A DNA stretch of 64,000 bases, from assembly GCA_011009095.1 (NCBI GenBank), contig VTPC01090605.1, positions 1 through 64,000 on the forward strand. Reading direction: 5' to 3'. Shown one piece after another: positions 1 through 10,806 of this stretch. The position numbers and the translations under genes were made by a program. This DNA is from Ignelater luminosus. Taxonomy: Eukaryota; Arthropoda; Insecta; Coleoptera; Elateridae. A model generated the notes under the pieces. It was not told where the DNA came from and ran no database searches. It saw nothing but the letters and a program-made list of their open reading frames with translations. Each line of letters starts with the position of its first letter. The stretch's first letter is position 1.

Positions 1-477
1 ACTTAAAAAAATTGCTGGCAACTAATTTGATAGAATTTATCAGTACACCCAAGACTTGCATGTTTGTCGTATCTATTTTTTTTTGGCAAGAATTTAATTT
101 TCAACAGCATCTTCGAAAAGAGAAATCTAACAGTTCCGTCCTCTATCAAGGGTAATTGTTTCAACAGATTGATTTGTTAAACTTATAATGGCTTCATTTG
201 GATTCGATTCTTTGGTTTCTGTTTATTTAGTGTTAAAGATGTTAACTTCTGACCACTTGTACAAGAAAACTAAGCTGAGGAGAAATGTTCTTTTTGCAGA
301 TTTGCAATAAGCACTCATAAAAGAAGATGTTTCCCTGAAACTTTATTGGCATTTACGGGGCACTCTGTATAAATAATATTTTAATTATAAAAATATAAAA
401 CTTCCCCAGACACCTTCGCACTACTACGTTAAAATGACTAGACTAATTTGCTGATGTCGCGACTATTTGATAATGCA
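1..477. other. AT-rich noncoding stretch
   Basis: No coding frame is visible. The only structured sequence is a short motif at 352-374 (atttacggggcactctgta), which resembles the outer end of a TA-flanked DNA transposon and recurs at about 31,029. Confidence 0.5.
352..374. repeat. Transposon-end-like motif, copy 1
   Basis: The sequence atttacggggcactctgta is followed by taa. It matches the motif at 31,030-31,048 except for one base (gggg versus ggga). The form 'cactctg' followed by TA is what the right end of a Tc1/mariner-superfamily element or its MITE looks like. No partner end in the opposite orientation was found nearby, so this may be a solo end or a short truncated MITE. Confidence 0.35.
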
Positions 478-537
478 GTTTTTATTACGGTCAAAGCATG
501 TCATGAAAAATTAAAAAAAATTGATGCTGTGACCCTG

Positions 538-690
538 AAGTCATGACAATAAATTAAATGTCATGACAAGGCAACTTTTAGGTTTCATGATGACAAAAGT
601 CAGGACTTTTAGTGTCATGACCGTAAAGGTTCGCTTTCACGTGACATTTTTTTGTGACTTTTACGGTCATGATACTAAAAGTCATGGCAA
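538..690. repeat. Hairpin cluster built on the palindrome GTCATGAC
   Basis: The 8-bp palindrome GTCATGAC occurs at 540-547, 560-567 and 614-621, with one-base variants nearby (for example GTCATGAT around 666). Bases 604-630 and 657-683 are inverted repeats matching at about 25 of 27 positions, separated by a 26-base loop, so the region can fold into a strong stem. Short reading frames here on both strands are by-products of this symmetry. The cluster lies just upstream of the mariner relic but is not obviously its terminal repeat. Confidence 0.7.
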
Positions 691-784
691 TAGCCGAATA
701 AAAGTTCGTACAATAGCTGGGGCTGTGGGAGTCTTGTATGAACGGGTTGTCACTATATTGCACCAAGAGTTGGGATCAAAAAAA

Positions 785-1280
785 ATCAGCAAAATGGGTG
801 CTGTGTCTGTTCACTCCAGAACAAAAACGCATTCGTGCCCGAACTTCAGCTGAGTGTTTGCAGTTGTTTAGAAAACATCCAGTTCATTTAATTAGGAGAT
901 TTGCGATTAAGGACAAAACTTGGATTTACCATTATATCCCAGAAACCAAACAACAATCAAAATATTGGACAGGCCAGGGAGAATCCGTCCCGAAGTGGGC
1001 AAACACAGTTCAGTGGGCTGGAAAAGTAATAGCTTCTGTTTTTTTGGAATGCTAAAGGCATTTTACCTATTGACTATCTGAAGAAAGGGAAAACCATAAC
1101 AGGCCAATATTACTCAACACTTTTAGAACAAAAAAATGCAAGAATTCGTGAAAAACGTCCCGGGATGTCAAAGAGGAAAATCCTGTTTGATGAAGACAAT
1201 GCACTGATGCAATTGCTTCCGTTAGATTTTCATCTGTTCTCCAAACTGAAAAAATTTCTACTTGGAAATTTATTTTAATC
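785..1280 (+). pseudogene. Mariner transposase, frameshifted and internally deleted
   Basis: The translation is recognisable as the middle and C-terminal part of a mariner (Tc1/mariner, DDD-type) DNA transposase, the nuclear enzyme that cuts and reinserts the element. It shows the PEQKRIR segment, then KDKTWIYHY with the first catalytic Asp at 912-914, then the PETKQQSK block. A run of seven T at about 1039-1045 shifts the frame: the block continues as WNAKGILPIDYL, KGKTITGQYY and REKRPGMSKRK in the next frame. The second catalytic Asp is in EDNA (1195-1197). After it the usual segment with the third acidic residue is missing, and the reading jumps to LLPLDFHLF. About 165 residues remain of a usual length near 345. 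The N-terminal DNA-binding part and both terminal repeats were not seen. It is certainly dead. The subfamily is not assigned. Confidence 0.88.
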
Positions 1281-2004
1281 AGATTTGAGAGTATCCCAAA
1301 TACTAAAACTTCTTAAAAAATTTGTTGCCATTGTGAGCAACCATGTATTACCCATTTAACTATTTGCGTACCTTTTTATTTTTTAAACCCTGGTTTGATT
1401 AAAAATAAAATTTTTAAAAATGAAGATTTCTTACGGTTGGTTTCAGCTTGTTTTACTTCTTTTTCAATAACGCTTATCTGATAAACCTAACAACTTTTAG
1501 ATTAACGCCGTCTTGTATGTATTATTCATAAATTAAATTGTAAACTAAAATCTATAAATAAGAGATAACGAAATACGCAAATTTAAAAATTGTCAAATTA
1601 CAAAATCATATCTATTAATTGTCGAGATTTCTATGAATAAAGAGAACTATTAAACAACAATTAAACAATTTAATCGGATCAGACTTAATGAATTTTAACA
1701 TATGCTATACCTAAAAACCGTAAAATTATAAAAAGAAACTTTTATAACAAGCACACCTTACCTTGTATGTAGACATCTGCTGTGATAGCGGCAACAAAAA
1801 TTTGTTTACGTTCCAAATTCCATTTTTTACACTTAAAACTTCTTATTCGAAGCCACACATTTGTCTCACTAACACATTTGTACCACTAACACATTTGTAC
1901 GTACGTGCACAATTTTATTAAATCTTTATATCCATAAAGCGATACGTAATGATTTATCAATACTAATTAATTTATATAGGTGTAAGTATCATATAAGTTC
2001 AAAA
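1281..2004. other. AT-rich noncoding stretch
   Basis: No coding frame or clear repeat was found. A short local duplication, 'cactaacacatttgtac', occurs around 1866-1900. Confidence 0.5.
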
Positions 2005-2009
2005 ATTTA

Positions 2010-2487
2010 TTTTTCCCAGCGATGACAGCAGGCTTATAGTGCTATAATTCTGGGGGAGTAGCGGGTCTTGACTAGTCTTGTGGATTACGATGACATCGGC
2101 AGTCTTCCAATGGGTGGGGAAATGACGTAGTCTCAATATGGCGTTGATAATGTTCACCAATGCGACGATTATTTTCTTCAGAAGTCGCTTTAAAGCCGAG
2201 TTTGGTATTCCGTCAGGTCTAGGAGCTTTTTTGTGTTTCGTAGATCAAATTAATCTGTTGACTTCGTCGAAGGAAGTTGGGATTATCAAAGGATCTTCGT
2301 CATCATCTTGTAGTTTGTCCCCAACATTTCTAGATATTCTGGTTACGAAGTGGACATCTACGTCAGCGTAATTGGGGCTGCATTGTCGTTCAAAATTATT
2401 AGCAAAGGCTTCTGCAAGTTCTTCATTCGTGTAACCATGGATTGGTGGAGTGTGAATCTTTTTTGTCTTCAGGCATTCTGTCAGTTT
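2010..2487 (-). pseudogene. LINE ORF2, first RT motifs, truncated
   Basis: On the minus strand the translation gives YTNEELAEAFANNFERQCSP, then KKAPRPDGIPNSALKRL, then LRHFPTHWKTADVIVIHK, then a degenerate NYxxISLLSSLGK. These are RT blocks 0 to 2 of Jockey-group LINEs. One stop interrupts before the PDGI block. Recognisable sequence stops at about 2005-2010, before the FxDD-type active site, which is missing altogether. Confidence 0.82.
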
Positions 2488-3020
2488 TCAAATCAATTTG
2501 TCTTGTGTGCTTAAGGATGTTAGTTTTTCCGACCAGGTGGTGTTACGATGATTTCTTATTTCTCTGCAGATCTGATTGTTGATCTGGGTTAGTTCTAGAC
2601 AGTCTTCTGGATGAAGTGTGGACTGCCATCGCCGACGAGTTCTATTTCTGGTGCGGATGAGTTGTTTGATGGCCAGAGGAAGTAGATTTCTGCGGTTTGG
2701 GATAACTGTGGGGTTGAACGCATACTGCATTTGTGTGATGAATGTTCTACTTCGTTTTCTAGTTCTTCGGCGTTGTGGATAGTTGGTGTTCTGCCATAGC
2801 TGCTTTGTATGTGATTATGAAATACAGGCCAGGATGTAGTATGTCTGTAAGCCGGTAGAGTATCTTCAAAGTTCCTTAAATGTAGACGTACTGGGTTGTG
2901 GTTGGAGTTTAGTTTAGTAGTTGTGATGATTTCATAGGTTAATCTTAGATTTTTCAGTACGGCTATATCTAGCACATATGGACGACCTTGATCATAGAAG
3001 ATGGGGACTTGTGGACCCAC
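2488..3020 (-). pseudogene. LINE ORF2, end of endonuclease and linker
   Basis: This continues the endonuclease frame after the stop at 3036-3038. It reads PQVPIFYDQG and VLDIAVLKN, then SNHNPVRL, the counterpart of the usual SDHxP motif with Asp changed to Asn. A frameshift near 2725 moves the reading into the frame ending at 2488, with a basic linker (RNRTRRRWQ) typical of the region between endonuclease and RT. Degenerate. Confidence 0.75.
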
Positions 3021-3035
3021 TACTGCAATATTATG

Positions 3036-3536
3036 TTAAGCAGCATAGTGGTTTAGCACGTTGCCCTTGCGTTTCGCTAGCCTGGTGTTCCAGGTTTGGT
3101 GTTTGGCGTTTAGATCACCGCCTAGGATTATTTGGTCATTATTGACAAGTAAAGTGTCCAAGTCATCGTCAGTCAGGGCGCGGTTTGGGGAACAGTATAC
3201 TGCCGTTAATCGTAGAGGACCAGCGTTGGCAGTGTTTATGAAAATTGAGGTAGCCTCAATATGTTGTAGGTCATGGTTTGGGCCCGGATAGTAATTTATG
3301 GTAGATCGGACGTATATTACCGTGCCTCCGTCTGTGTCGTTTAGTCGATCGTGATAGTACAAGATGTAATTGGGAAGTCTGGGTTCTGTCTGTATTAGGT
3401 GTGTTTCACAAATTATTATAGCATCTTGATCGTGACATTGGGCAAATTCTAGAAGCTCGAATTTTTTGTTTTCTGGTCTATTTGCGTTCCAGAAAGCTAA
3501 TTGTAGGGAAGTTGGTTGTCTTAGTAGTATTGTCAT
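3036..3536 (-). pseudogene. LINE ORF2, N-terminal APE-type endonuclease domain
   Basis: This is a 166-codon open stretch starting at the ATG that overlaps the ORF1 stop. It reads as an apurinic-type endonuclease, the domain that nicks target DNA for target-primed reverse transcription. Visible motifs in order are LAFWNANR (N-terminal Asn), IIICETHL (metal-binding Glu), a YYHDR and GGTVIYVR block, LTAVYCSPN, and LGGDLNAKHQTWN (the catalytic Asp-x-Asn). The frame ends at a TAA at 3036-3038 and continues in the same frame beyond it, so one nonsense mutation separates it from the next segment. Confidence 0.88.
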
Positions 3537-4713
3537 TATTGTTTAAATAGGTTACGGATTTCTTGCAGCATCTGTAGAAAAGCTGCAGAGATGTCTTTAT
3601 TTGTTATGGCTTCTAACGCAAGGGATAGTATTTTCTTTAAAAAAAATGGGGCGGCTGGTATATGCTGTGTTACCCAGAAGCTGGAATAGGAGGGCGGGGT
3701 TGTCTGTTTGGATCTCTGGGCGAGTGGCTGTGGGAGTAATAGCAACTGGGGTATTAACTACAGCGGCGTAGCTTCGTTGATGTGCGGATTCAGCAATGGG
3801 TGTGGAGGATGTAGGAAAGTTTTGGGCTGACTGGGAGAATGCTGACAGGATGATGAATTTTGTCGTAGGTTGTGGTGCTGTAAGGGGTGTTTGTTATTGA
3901 GTTTGATGCTTCTTAGGAAAGCTGGTGCAGCCACGATAACTTCCCTTGCAGTTTGCACACGTCGCAGGCTGTTTGTTTGGCTTCGGACATGTCGCCGAGT
4001 TTGTGACGCATTTAATGCAATAAGGTTTCGAATAGCAGCCTCGTTGGCTGCGGCTGAAACCTTGACACCAGTGACACTGGCTGATTGTATCTTGCCTTTT
4101 ACGTTGTGTTTCGGTGCGTATTGAGAGGGATGAAACTGAACGAATGTTCCAAATGTCTTTATTATAGTCGGTGCGGTCTTGGGTGGCATGTGCGAGCAGG
4201 ATCGGACCTAACTGTAGGCGTGTGACGTTGTCTACAGCAAAGCCTTTTTCTTTAAGATCAGGGGCGACGTCATCAGTTGGTATGGCCTCCGGAATACCAC
4301 GGAAGACGACTCGCAATGGTTTTTCATCTTTCAACTGATACGTGTAAAAAGATATATGGTCATTGTCTAGATGGTGGATAATGTTTCGATAATCTTCTAC
4401 ACTGGCTGGTTGGATAGTGATACCATCTGTTATGTTTTTTGCTTTTGAGAAGTGTAAATGTAGTCGTGTAAAGTCGCTTGTGAGGGACGCCCCATGATTA
4501 TAGGTGGGATTTGACTTTTCTTCTCGGTTTGGAAGGGATTATGACAGGAATGAAGTCTTCGGTATCTTTGGATGGGGAGTCTGACGCTTCAGATATTTTT
4601 ACACTCTCTGTTACTGTGTTCTGGCAGTTTAGTTATTTGGAGGCATATTGATTAAGGTAGGTCAAAAATTCCATGAGCTCGTCCGGAGCCATGTCTTCAA
4701 TTTGCCGTGACAT
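3536..4713 (-). pseudogene. LINE ORF1, gag-like zinc-knuckle protein (Jockey type)
   Basis: ORF1 proteins of this type bind the element RNA. The likely start is the ATG at 4711-4713 (MSRQIEDM), chosen because the plus-strand copy starts the same way (MLRQTEDL). That frame meets a stop near 4635. Downstream, 4334-3894 encodes KPLRVVFRGIP, a signature of Jockey-type gag, followed by Cys/His knuckles: QCHWCQGF...RGC, YCIKCVTNSATC (expected His replaced) and TCANCKGSYRGC. After a frameshift the C-terminal tail at 3745-3536 reads LEAITNKDISAAFLQMLQEI, matching the C-terminus of the other copy (IDALSNKDITGAFLNFLPEI). Because of internal stops and shifts no full protein can be made. Confidence 0.82.
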
Positions 4714-5519
4714 ATTTATGAGGACTCGAATGTAGGGTGAATATATATAATATGGGGCATTTTGGATATTGTACTGTTTAGAGATGTGGACTGTGGGCAC
4801 TGCTGAGTCCTGAGAAAGACTGTGGGAGTATAGTTGTGGAGAAAGCTTTTAGTTTTTGATTGACGTATGCCGTGCATACTGCACGCGACGCGTACTTTAG
4901 TGATGGTGATATCAATAACAAAAACTCTCAACATCAGCCTAAAATCTCCGCACGAAGAGACCGACTTATGCGTCTTGGATCTAATCAAGCCATACCATAC
5001 GCTATAAGCTCCATAAGGCTCATATGAGATCAAAGAAAGCTGCCAAAGTTCTTAGATTAAGCGATGGTCTTGGCGCAGCCCGTCAACATGTAGAGCGAAT
5101 TCTACAGCTAACTTTATTTTGAATAAAAAAAAATCACTGCAATGAACATGTGAGGGTGCGTGAAGAAGACATAATGAAAGATGTTTCGACAAAACTGTTC
5201 AAGAAACGTTACACTTTGATAGAAAAAGTTGGCATAAACTTGGTGGTGATAAGAAATGGTTTGCCGAAGACTATCTACGCAATACCTTTCGTCCGCATAT
5301 CATATTGCTTATTGAAGAAAAATGCGCGGGTTGCGTTTTCCAGCATGATATTTATTTTATCTATCCAGCTTATGGCTCAAATAGACACAACAATGTTAAT
5401 GTATAAATAAAACACAAGTACAAACACAAACATAACCATCACATATAAAAATACAATAAAAGTCACAGTTAAACGTCCAAAATTATTTATAATAAAGTTC
5501 TACGTAGAAGGTCAAAGCC
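4714..5519. other. Mostly unassigned sequence between two LINE relics
   Basis: The first few hundred bases may include the 5' untranslated region of the Jockey-like element, since they lie upstream of its start codon. No coding motif was recognised in the short frames at 4716-5033 (minus) or 5150-5410 (plus). Confidence 0.4.
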
Positions 5520-7075
5520 AGATGGAGTTTCCCAACATTTTGGCATTGCTGAGTTGGACCTGTTATTTTGCATGTGGTCATGAGAAAGTTATCTGCTGTC
5601 AATTCCAATGCAGTTTTTGATGGTGACTTTCTGGAACGCAAGCCATCGCCATTTGCACCGTAGATGTCCTCATGTACTGGTGGTTAGGGGTTACTAATGA
5701 TTTTTTGATATTCCCCTAGTAGCGCGTTCTTTCAGCTTAGGCTTAAAGGGGGACTGTGGCTTAAAAGCGGTGGCCATTCTGCGGATGTAAACTTTACTGT
5801 GCCAGATATCAGGCGCATCCTAGTATTAAATTGCGTATCAACAAGTTTGATGTGTGTGGGCTGTTTAACCACATAGATGTTATTACGAATTCTGAGTTTT
5901 GCTGCGGTTTTTCCAAGGCGCTGCTTGGACGACAGTGTTCGGTCCAGGGTGACTTCCAGGTATTTAGGGTTGGTAACGTGTCGAAGTAATTAGGTATCGG
6001 CATATTCCTCAAGTCGCCTGTTAGCCATCTTGTTGTTTACATGAAAGCAGCACGTCTCGGTTTCATTAGGATTTCGCTTAAACCTCCACCGACTTAAGTA
6101 CTTCAGTTCTCGAAGATATTCTGTTATAGTTTCTTCGGTATTTCCAACCACAGTGTCTCTAGAAACAATCGTCCAATCACCTGCGTAACCAAACTTTTTA
6201 GATCGAGTGGTCAACATGTCGGAAATATACAGACTTACTATAATAGGGGCTAGTGCGAAACCTTGTGGTAGCCCGTTATTTAGTGCCTTTTGGGAGCTTG
6301 TGGTATTTCCTATGGTGACTTGGAATCGTCTGTCGCGCAGCTATTTAACAGTCTAGCATGAAATCACCTGTAATAATTTAAGAATAAGCCCTTTCCTTCC
6401 GGACCGTATCATAAGCGGCAGTTAGGACTATGAATTCTATCGACGTTTTTAGCTTGTTTTGAAAGCCGTCTTCTATGTAGGTTGTAAGGGCTAGAACCTG
6501 GTCTGTGGTCCTTCTTTCAGGTCTAAAGCCTACCTGTTCAACTGGAATTACTCTGAGTATGTCTGGGCCAATTTGGTACTCAACAAGGCAAGAGGGCGAC
6601 AGCTCTCCGGTGTATCGCCTGGTTTGCGTGGTTATAATATGGCAAAATCTTTGTCTGTTTAAAGATGTTTGATAGTTGTTCGGTGCTGAGTATGTTCCAG
6701 TAGAATTTTGACAGCCAGATTCTAGCTACACTTCGGTTTTCCGGGTGCATGCCATCAAGGTCAGATGCTTTGCCGAGCACTATATATCTTTAAGTGCGTT
6801 AGAGATATCATTCATGCTAAACTCTTTAGAGAATTCTGAGGCCTCTTGAGTCGAGCATTTTACGGTTTTTAGTTCTTTTTTTATTTTGATAGTAATGTCT
6901 TTATCTCTTCTTCCCCTAGATGCAGTAACTATGTATGAAGCAATCTTATTTTGATAGATGTCCGGATTTGTGTGTGTTGTTGGTTTGCCATTACTCAGTT
7001 TTCTCAGCAGGGACCATGCCTTTCGACTAGACCTTGCGAAGTCCAAACCTTCAAAACTGTGTTGTACCATTTTCT
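5520..7075 (-). pseudogene. LINE reverse transcriptase relic with mutated active site
   Basis: Read on the minus strand the order is: SSRKAWSLLRKLSNG (linker, near 7050), VLGKASDLDGMHPE (RT PDG block, near 6775), WLSKFYWNILSTEQLSNIFKQTKI, IHRRAVALLPC, a PVEQVGFRPERRTTDQVLAL-like stretch, then FGYAGDW at the active site. The expected YADD reads YAGD, with Gly at 6179-6181, so the first catalytic Asp is lost. Next come LSRWRFKRNPNETETCCFH and a PKYLGVTLD-like thumb segment near 5950. Several frameshifts and stops occur. The style fits a CR1/L2-group or related LINE, and the clade is uncertain. No endonuclease or 3' tail was identified. Confidence 0.78.
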
Positions 7076-10000
7076 CGTCTTGATCTATCTAAGTTATGTA
7101 AAAATTCATCTGCGTTATGTGAGTATACCTACAATAGCTGCGGCGTTATTTAGTTATTTGTTATGAAATGCTAGAAGAACATATAAATAACAAATAATAA
7201 TAAACAGTAGCTGAGGTGGCTGAACTGTACTAAATTACGCAAAGAACAAAACCTAAGAAAACAAAAATCTTTTTAAATGGAATTGAAGTTGACTCTAATT
7301 TAAATTTATCTAAATCCTTGTAAGGATTTTAATAGCAATTAGGGCCATTCTGTCATCCACCACTGGTATAAGCAGGGTAAATTGAGTATATTGTACAAAA
7401 CTGATACTGTCAGCATATAAATTCCCGGAAATAAAAAAAATATGAACAAAAGATGTGTTCTAGTTTTGGAAACAACGTTTTAGAAATAATAAATTGAAAG
7501 ACCTTCATTACAAGCGCAATAATAAGATATTCAAAACATCATGAAACAATAACAAGATGAAACATTAATTGCACCAGCAGCAGTTTAGATTAAGGGTATG
7601 CAAAATTCTTGGCAATTTCCGGACGTCATGGCAAGTGGAAGTACAGAAACGTCTACAGATTCAATTAATGTGAACAATAGAGGCATTCCTGCTGCAAATG
7701 GCGGTTTCAAGAACAATTAATTGCATTGTATTATCTCTCTGCAATCCTTGCTCAGCTGTGGAAGAATTGCCGAGCAATTAGTTAGTCGACTAGATGAAAT
7801 ATGAAATACTCATTTTCTTCTAGGGGAAAATTAAATTTGTGTAAATTATAAACTACGCTTGAGCTCCTTCTTTTACTGTTATGAGAAATGCGAAACAGAA
7901 AGAACACAGATTTTCCGAAATTAATTATATTTTAGAGAAATAAAACAAGAGAGATAAGCTAATCAAATAAAATAACGACGATCATTAATAATCTTTGTGT
8001 TTGGAACTGCGTAGTATAATTGGATTCTTAAATTCGACATAAATAAAGTTGACAGTAGAACAAAAATATTAATTTTAATATAAAACAGAAGGAATGACGA
8101 ATACGGTATACTCCTGAAACAGTTTTGCATTCATAATTTCTTTATAATAAATTTAATTTGCTAATTAAAATGTGAGAAACGAAATCTATTGTTTAAAAAA
8201 TTAACGAGCAGCCTGTAATGTAATTGCGAAGAGCAGATCGGAGAACTGAGATCAATGTGCGCAAAGGAAAGCAATATACGTCACGGTTGTCGCAGTGACG
8301 ATAGCAACCTCGCAAATGCAACTGTGATAAACGTTAGTACGATGAAATCTGGAACCGCGCGCCATCAGTGAAGTGTTGGCAAATTATCAATAGCAAAAAC
8401 TTTGATTAGTGTCTCTGCAGTCAAATCTGAGATACGTAAATATCTTTGGTGTCAAACCAGAAGGAAAACAGAGCTACAGCATAGATTATACTCATGTCAC
8501 GATTTCAAGAATTTCTAAATTAAAAAAATGGTATTGTGTAAAAAAACTTTCAGAATGATTCATGCTGTGTTAAAGTTCAACATCCGTTTAACCTACAAAA
8601 CAAGTGCTTTTTATTATTTCAAAAGGGTTGTGACTTATCTCCCTCGTCACCTACAAACATCTTAAAAGAACGCAATCGTAACCTTATCAAATAATTAGAA
8701 CGTTTTTTTCTCTAAAAAGGGCTTCCTTAAGAGTTTAAATAATTAAATCTTTGTCGGTGTCAGAGACATCCAGCATCTGTGTGCTGCTGGCTGTTGCTCC
8801 TTACAAAGATTTCTTGTTCTTTGAGATGTTATCGTTCGCCAGACGCCGCCGGATTCTGATGAGTGACGGACGTTAAGCAACATTTCATGCGAAGTTATTT
8901 ACAAACTTGTGTTACGAACATAAACAATGGTTTAGAGTAACTAGAAAACTTATAATTAATGGATATAGTTAAGGAAAATTAATTTCTAGGCTGGTCAAAA
9001 TTCCACTTAACCATTAGGAAGTTAAAGTAGAAGACTTTTGTAGTATATAATTATGCTAGTACGAGGACCACCCACCAAAAATCATAATTGATAGTCATTA
9101 TGTATTAACGAAACGTGTACTGATAATCAAAAAAGTAATATATCAATTAAAAACGACGGCAAACCTCGAAATTAACTATTAAAGAGACAGTTGTTATCGT
9201 TTCCGTCGCGTTAAAGCATGTTAACTACTTAGATATGATTTTCAGATGTTTCTGATGTTTTCGCTTAAAATAGAAAACTCTTTTTATAGGTTAGAAATCA
9301 AAAAATGTAATGCGTAAAGCAAGAAAATTAATTATTAATGTTTGTTAGGTAAGAATCAGTAGAAAACTTATTATAATAAATTTCATTTTAATGAAACATT
9401 CTTCTCTTTGAATAAAAAGCGGGTACTCGTAAAGATGTCGTGTTTATTTATTTAGTTGATAGTTTTAAACATATTTATGTAAACTGATCTACAGAGATCA
9501 AGCCAGATGCTAAAAGCAACTGTTAAGAAATTTAATATTACTTTCGTATGGTTTGAGAGGCTTTATTTACTGCTGTTGTATGAAGATTTCATTAAGTTTA
9601 CCTATAAATCATGACCCTTTTAGGAAACTATGTGAAAGTATCTTTTATCGTTTGTGCAAGATAATTTATTCTTTTGTTTTTGTTAGAATCATTTCTAAAC
9701 CTGCCCAGAAATTTGTATAACCAACAATCAATTACTGTCGAATTAATATTAAATCCACCTTAACTCAGCTTGTAAGTGAAGACATGAATCCTTAGTACAC
9801 GCGTCAGTTATCAAATCCTTTCTTCATGTTTTTGTCTATATTCAGTTTAAAAGGCTTCCGCCAACATACTTAGCTAATCGAATAGTACTTTGTACTTTTC
9901 TTAACCTACTAGACATTTAGAAACATTTGCTATTTTATATTTACTCTCTGGGAAACTTTTCGCTCACGTCTGCCTTTTTTAGTAAGAATCTTCCATGATT

Positions 10001-10544
10001 CTTCAGTACTTCTTTCTTATCTTCCATTAACACAACGTGTCTTGCTTTCTACAATCAAGATTTCACAACCTGAGAAGCTTCAAATATCTTCAAGTCTCCT
10101 TTTTGAGTTTTACATCCTGCAACTACAGATTTCGTCATACTGCAGCTACTGTGTTGTTGAAGGACAAGCAAGGATTTTGCATCTCAATCTTTTCGATTTT
10201 GTATTACGTATCTATTCTCTGAATTTTTCATCAATCTGGCAACGTCGAATTGTAGAAAATGGGAGTATTTTCTTTGGCTTTTTGGATATTTCTTGGGGAT
10301 TTTAGACTTATAAAGTTTTAATTCAAATAACATCTTGTTCTAATAAGAAAAATTTGATTTTTATTTGAAAATTGAAATCGACAGGTTTTATTGTCAGGTT
10401 CGTTTATGTAAACAGAGCCACTTTCACTCCTCTTACCAGCTGGTAGCTATTGAACCATGTCTATCAGCTTTTTCACGTCGCCATACCTACATTTCTATTT
10501 CTTTATAGAATGATAGATTTAGGTTTGATAGGTAAATGTATAAA
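7076..10544. other. 3.5 kb AT-rich stretch without recognisable genes
   Basis: No frame, RNA gene or repeat array was identified. Locally less AT-rich patches occur at about 8220-8390 and 8755-8880, the first containing a small inverted repeat (cgtcacggttgtcgcagtgacg, near 8300). They could be regulatory or old unique sequence, but nothing shows a function. Confidence 0.45.
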
Positions 10545-10806
10545 CCGTTCAGACCTCTAGGGCCTGTCGGACCGTTCGGGCCTTTGGGTATCTCGAGTCT
10601 ATTGGACGTTTCGATCTTTTGGGTCTATTAGACCTCTCGGGCCTGTCGGACTGCTCGAGCTTGTCGAGCCATACGAGTCTGTAGAGCCGTTCAGGCCTGT
10701 CAGGCGTTTTGGACCTTTCGGACCGTCCATCGAGTCTTTTGAACTTGTCGGGCCGTTCGGACTTCTCAGTCAGTTTGAGCCTCTCTGGTCTGTTGAGCTG
10801 ATCAAG
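10545..10806. repeat. 9-bp-period minisatellite, consensus near cctgtcggg
   Basis: The sequence breaks into 9-base words such as ggcctgtcg, gaccgttcg, ggcctttgg, cctctcggg, cctgtcgga and cttgtcgag, with a few phase slips. About 28 degenerate copies are present, much more GC-rich than the surroundings. One stretch (10,560-10,589) happens to read as Gly-Pro-X triplets, but the frame breaks at once. The same repeat family recurs at 21,205-21,895. Confidence 0.85.

Larger units (their letters stand above)
2005..4713 (-). mobile_element. Jockey-like LINE, 5' part only, degenerate
   Basis: This is a non-LTR retrotransposon read on the minus strand. It carries ORF1 (gag-like, 4713 to 3536) and ORF2 (endonuclease then reverse transcriptase, 3536 to about 2010). 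The two ORFs meet in a TAATG overlap at 3534-3538. ORF2 stops being recognisable right after the early RT block NYxxISLLSSLGK near 2010-2040, so the catalytic core and 3' end are absent. Several stops and at least two frameshifts show it is inactive. A second copy of the same gag type lies at 53,702-54,990 on the plus strand. The clade name rests on the triple zinc-knuckle gag and the order gag-EN-RT. Confidence 0.85.

Noticed and set aside
563-853. 96-codon plus-strand frame as a small gene
   Set aside because: Its first half is the palindromic hairpin (which also opens a frame on the other strand) and its second half overlaps the mariner relic in a different frame.
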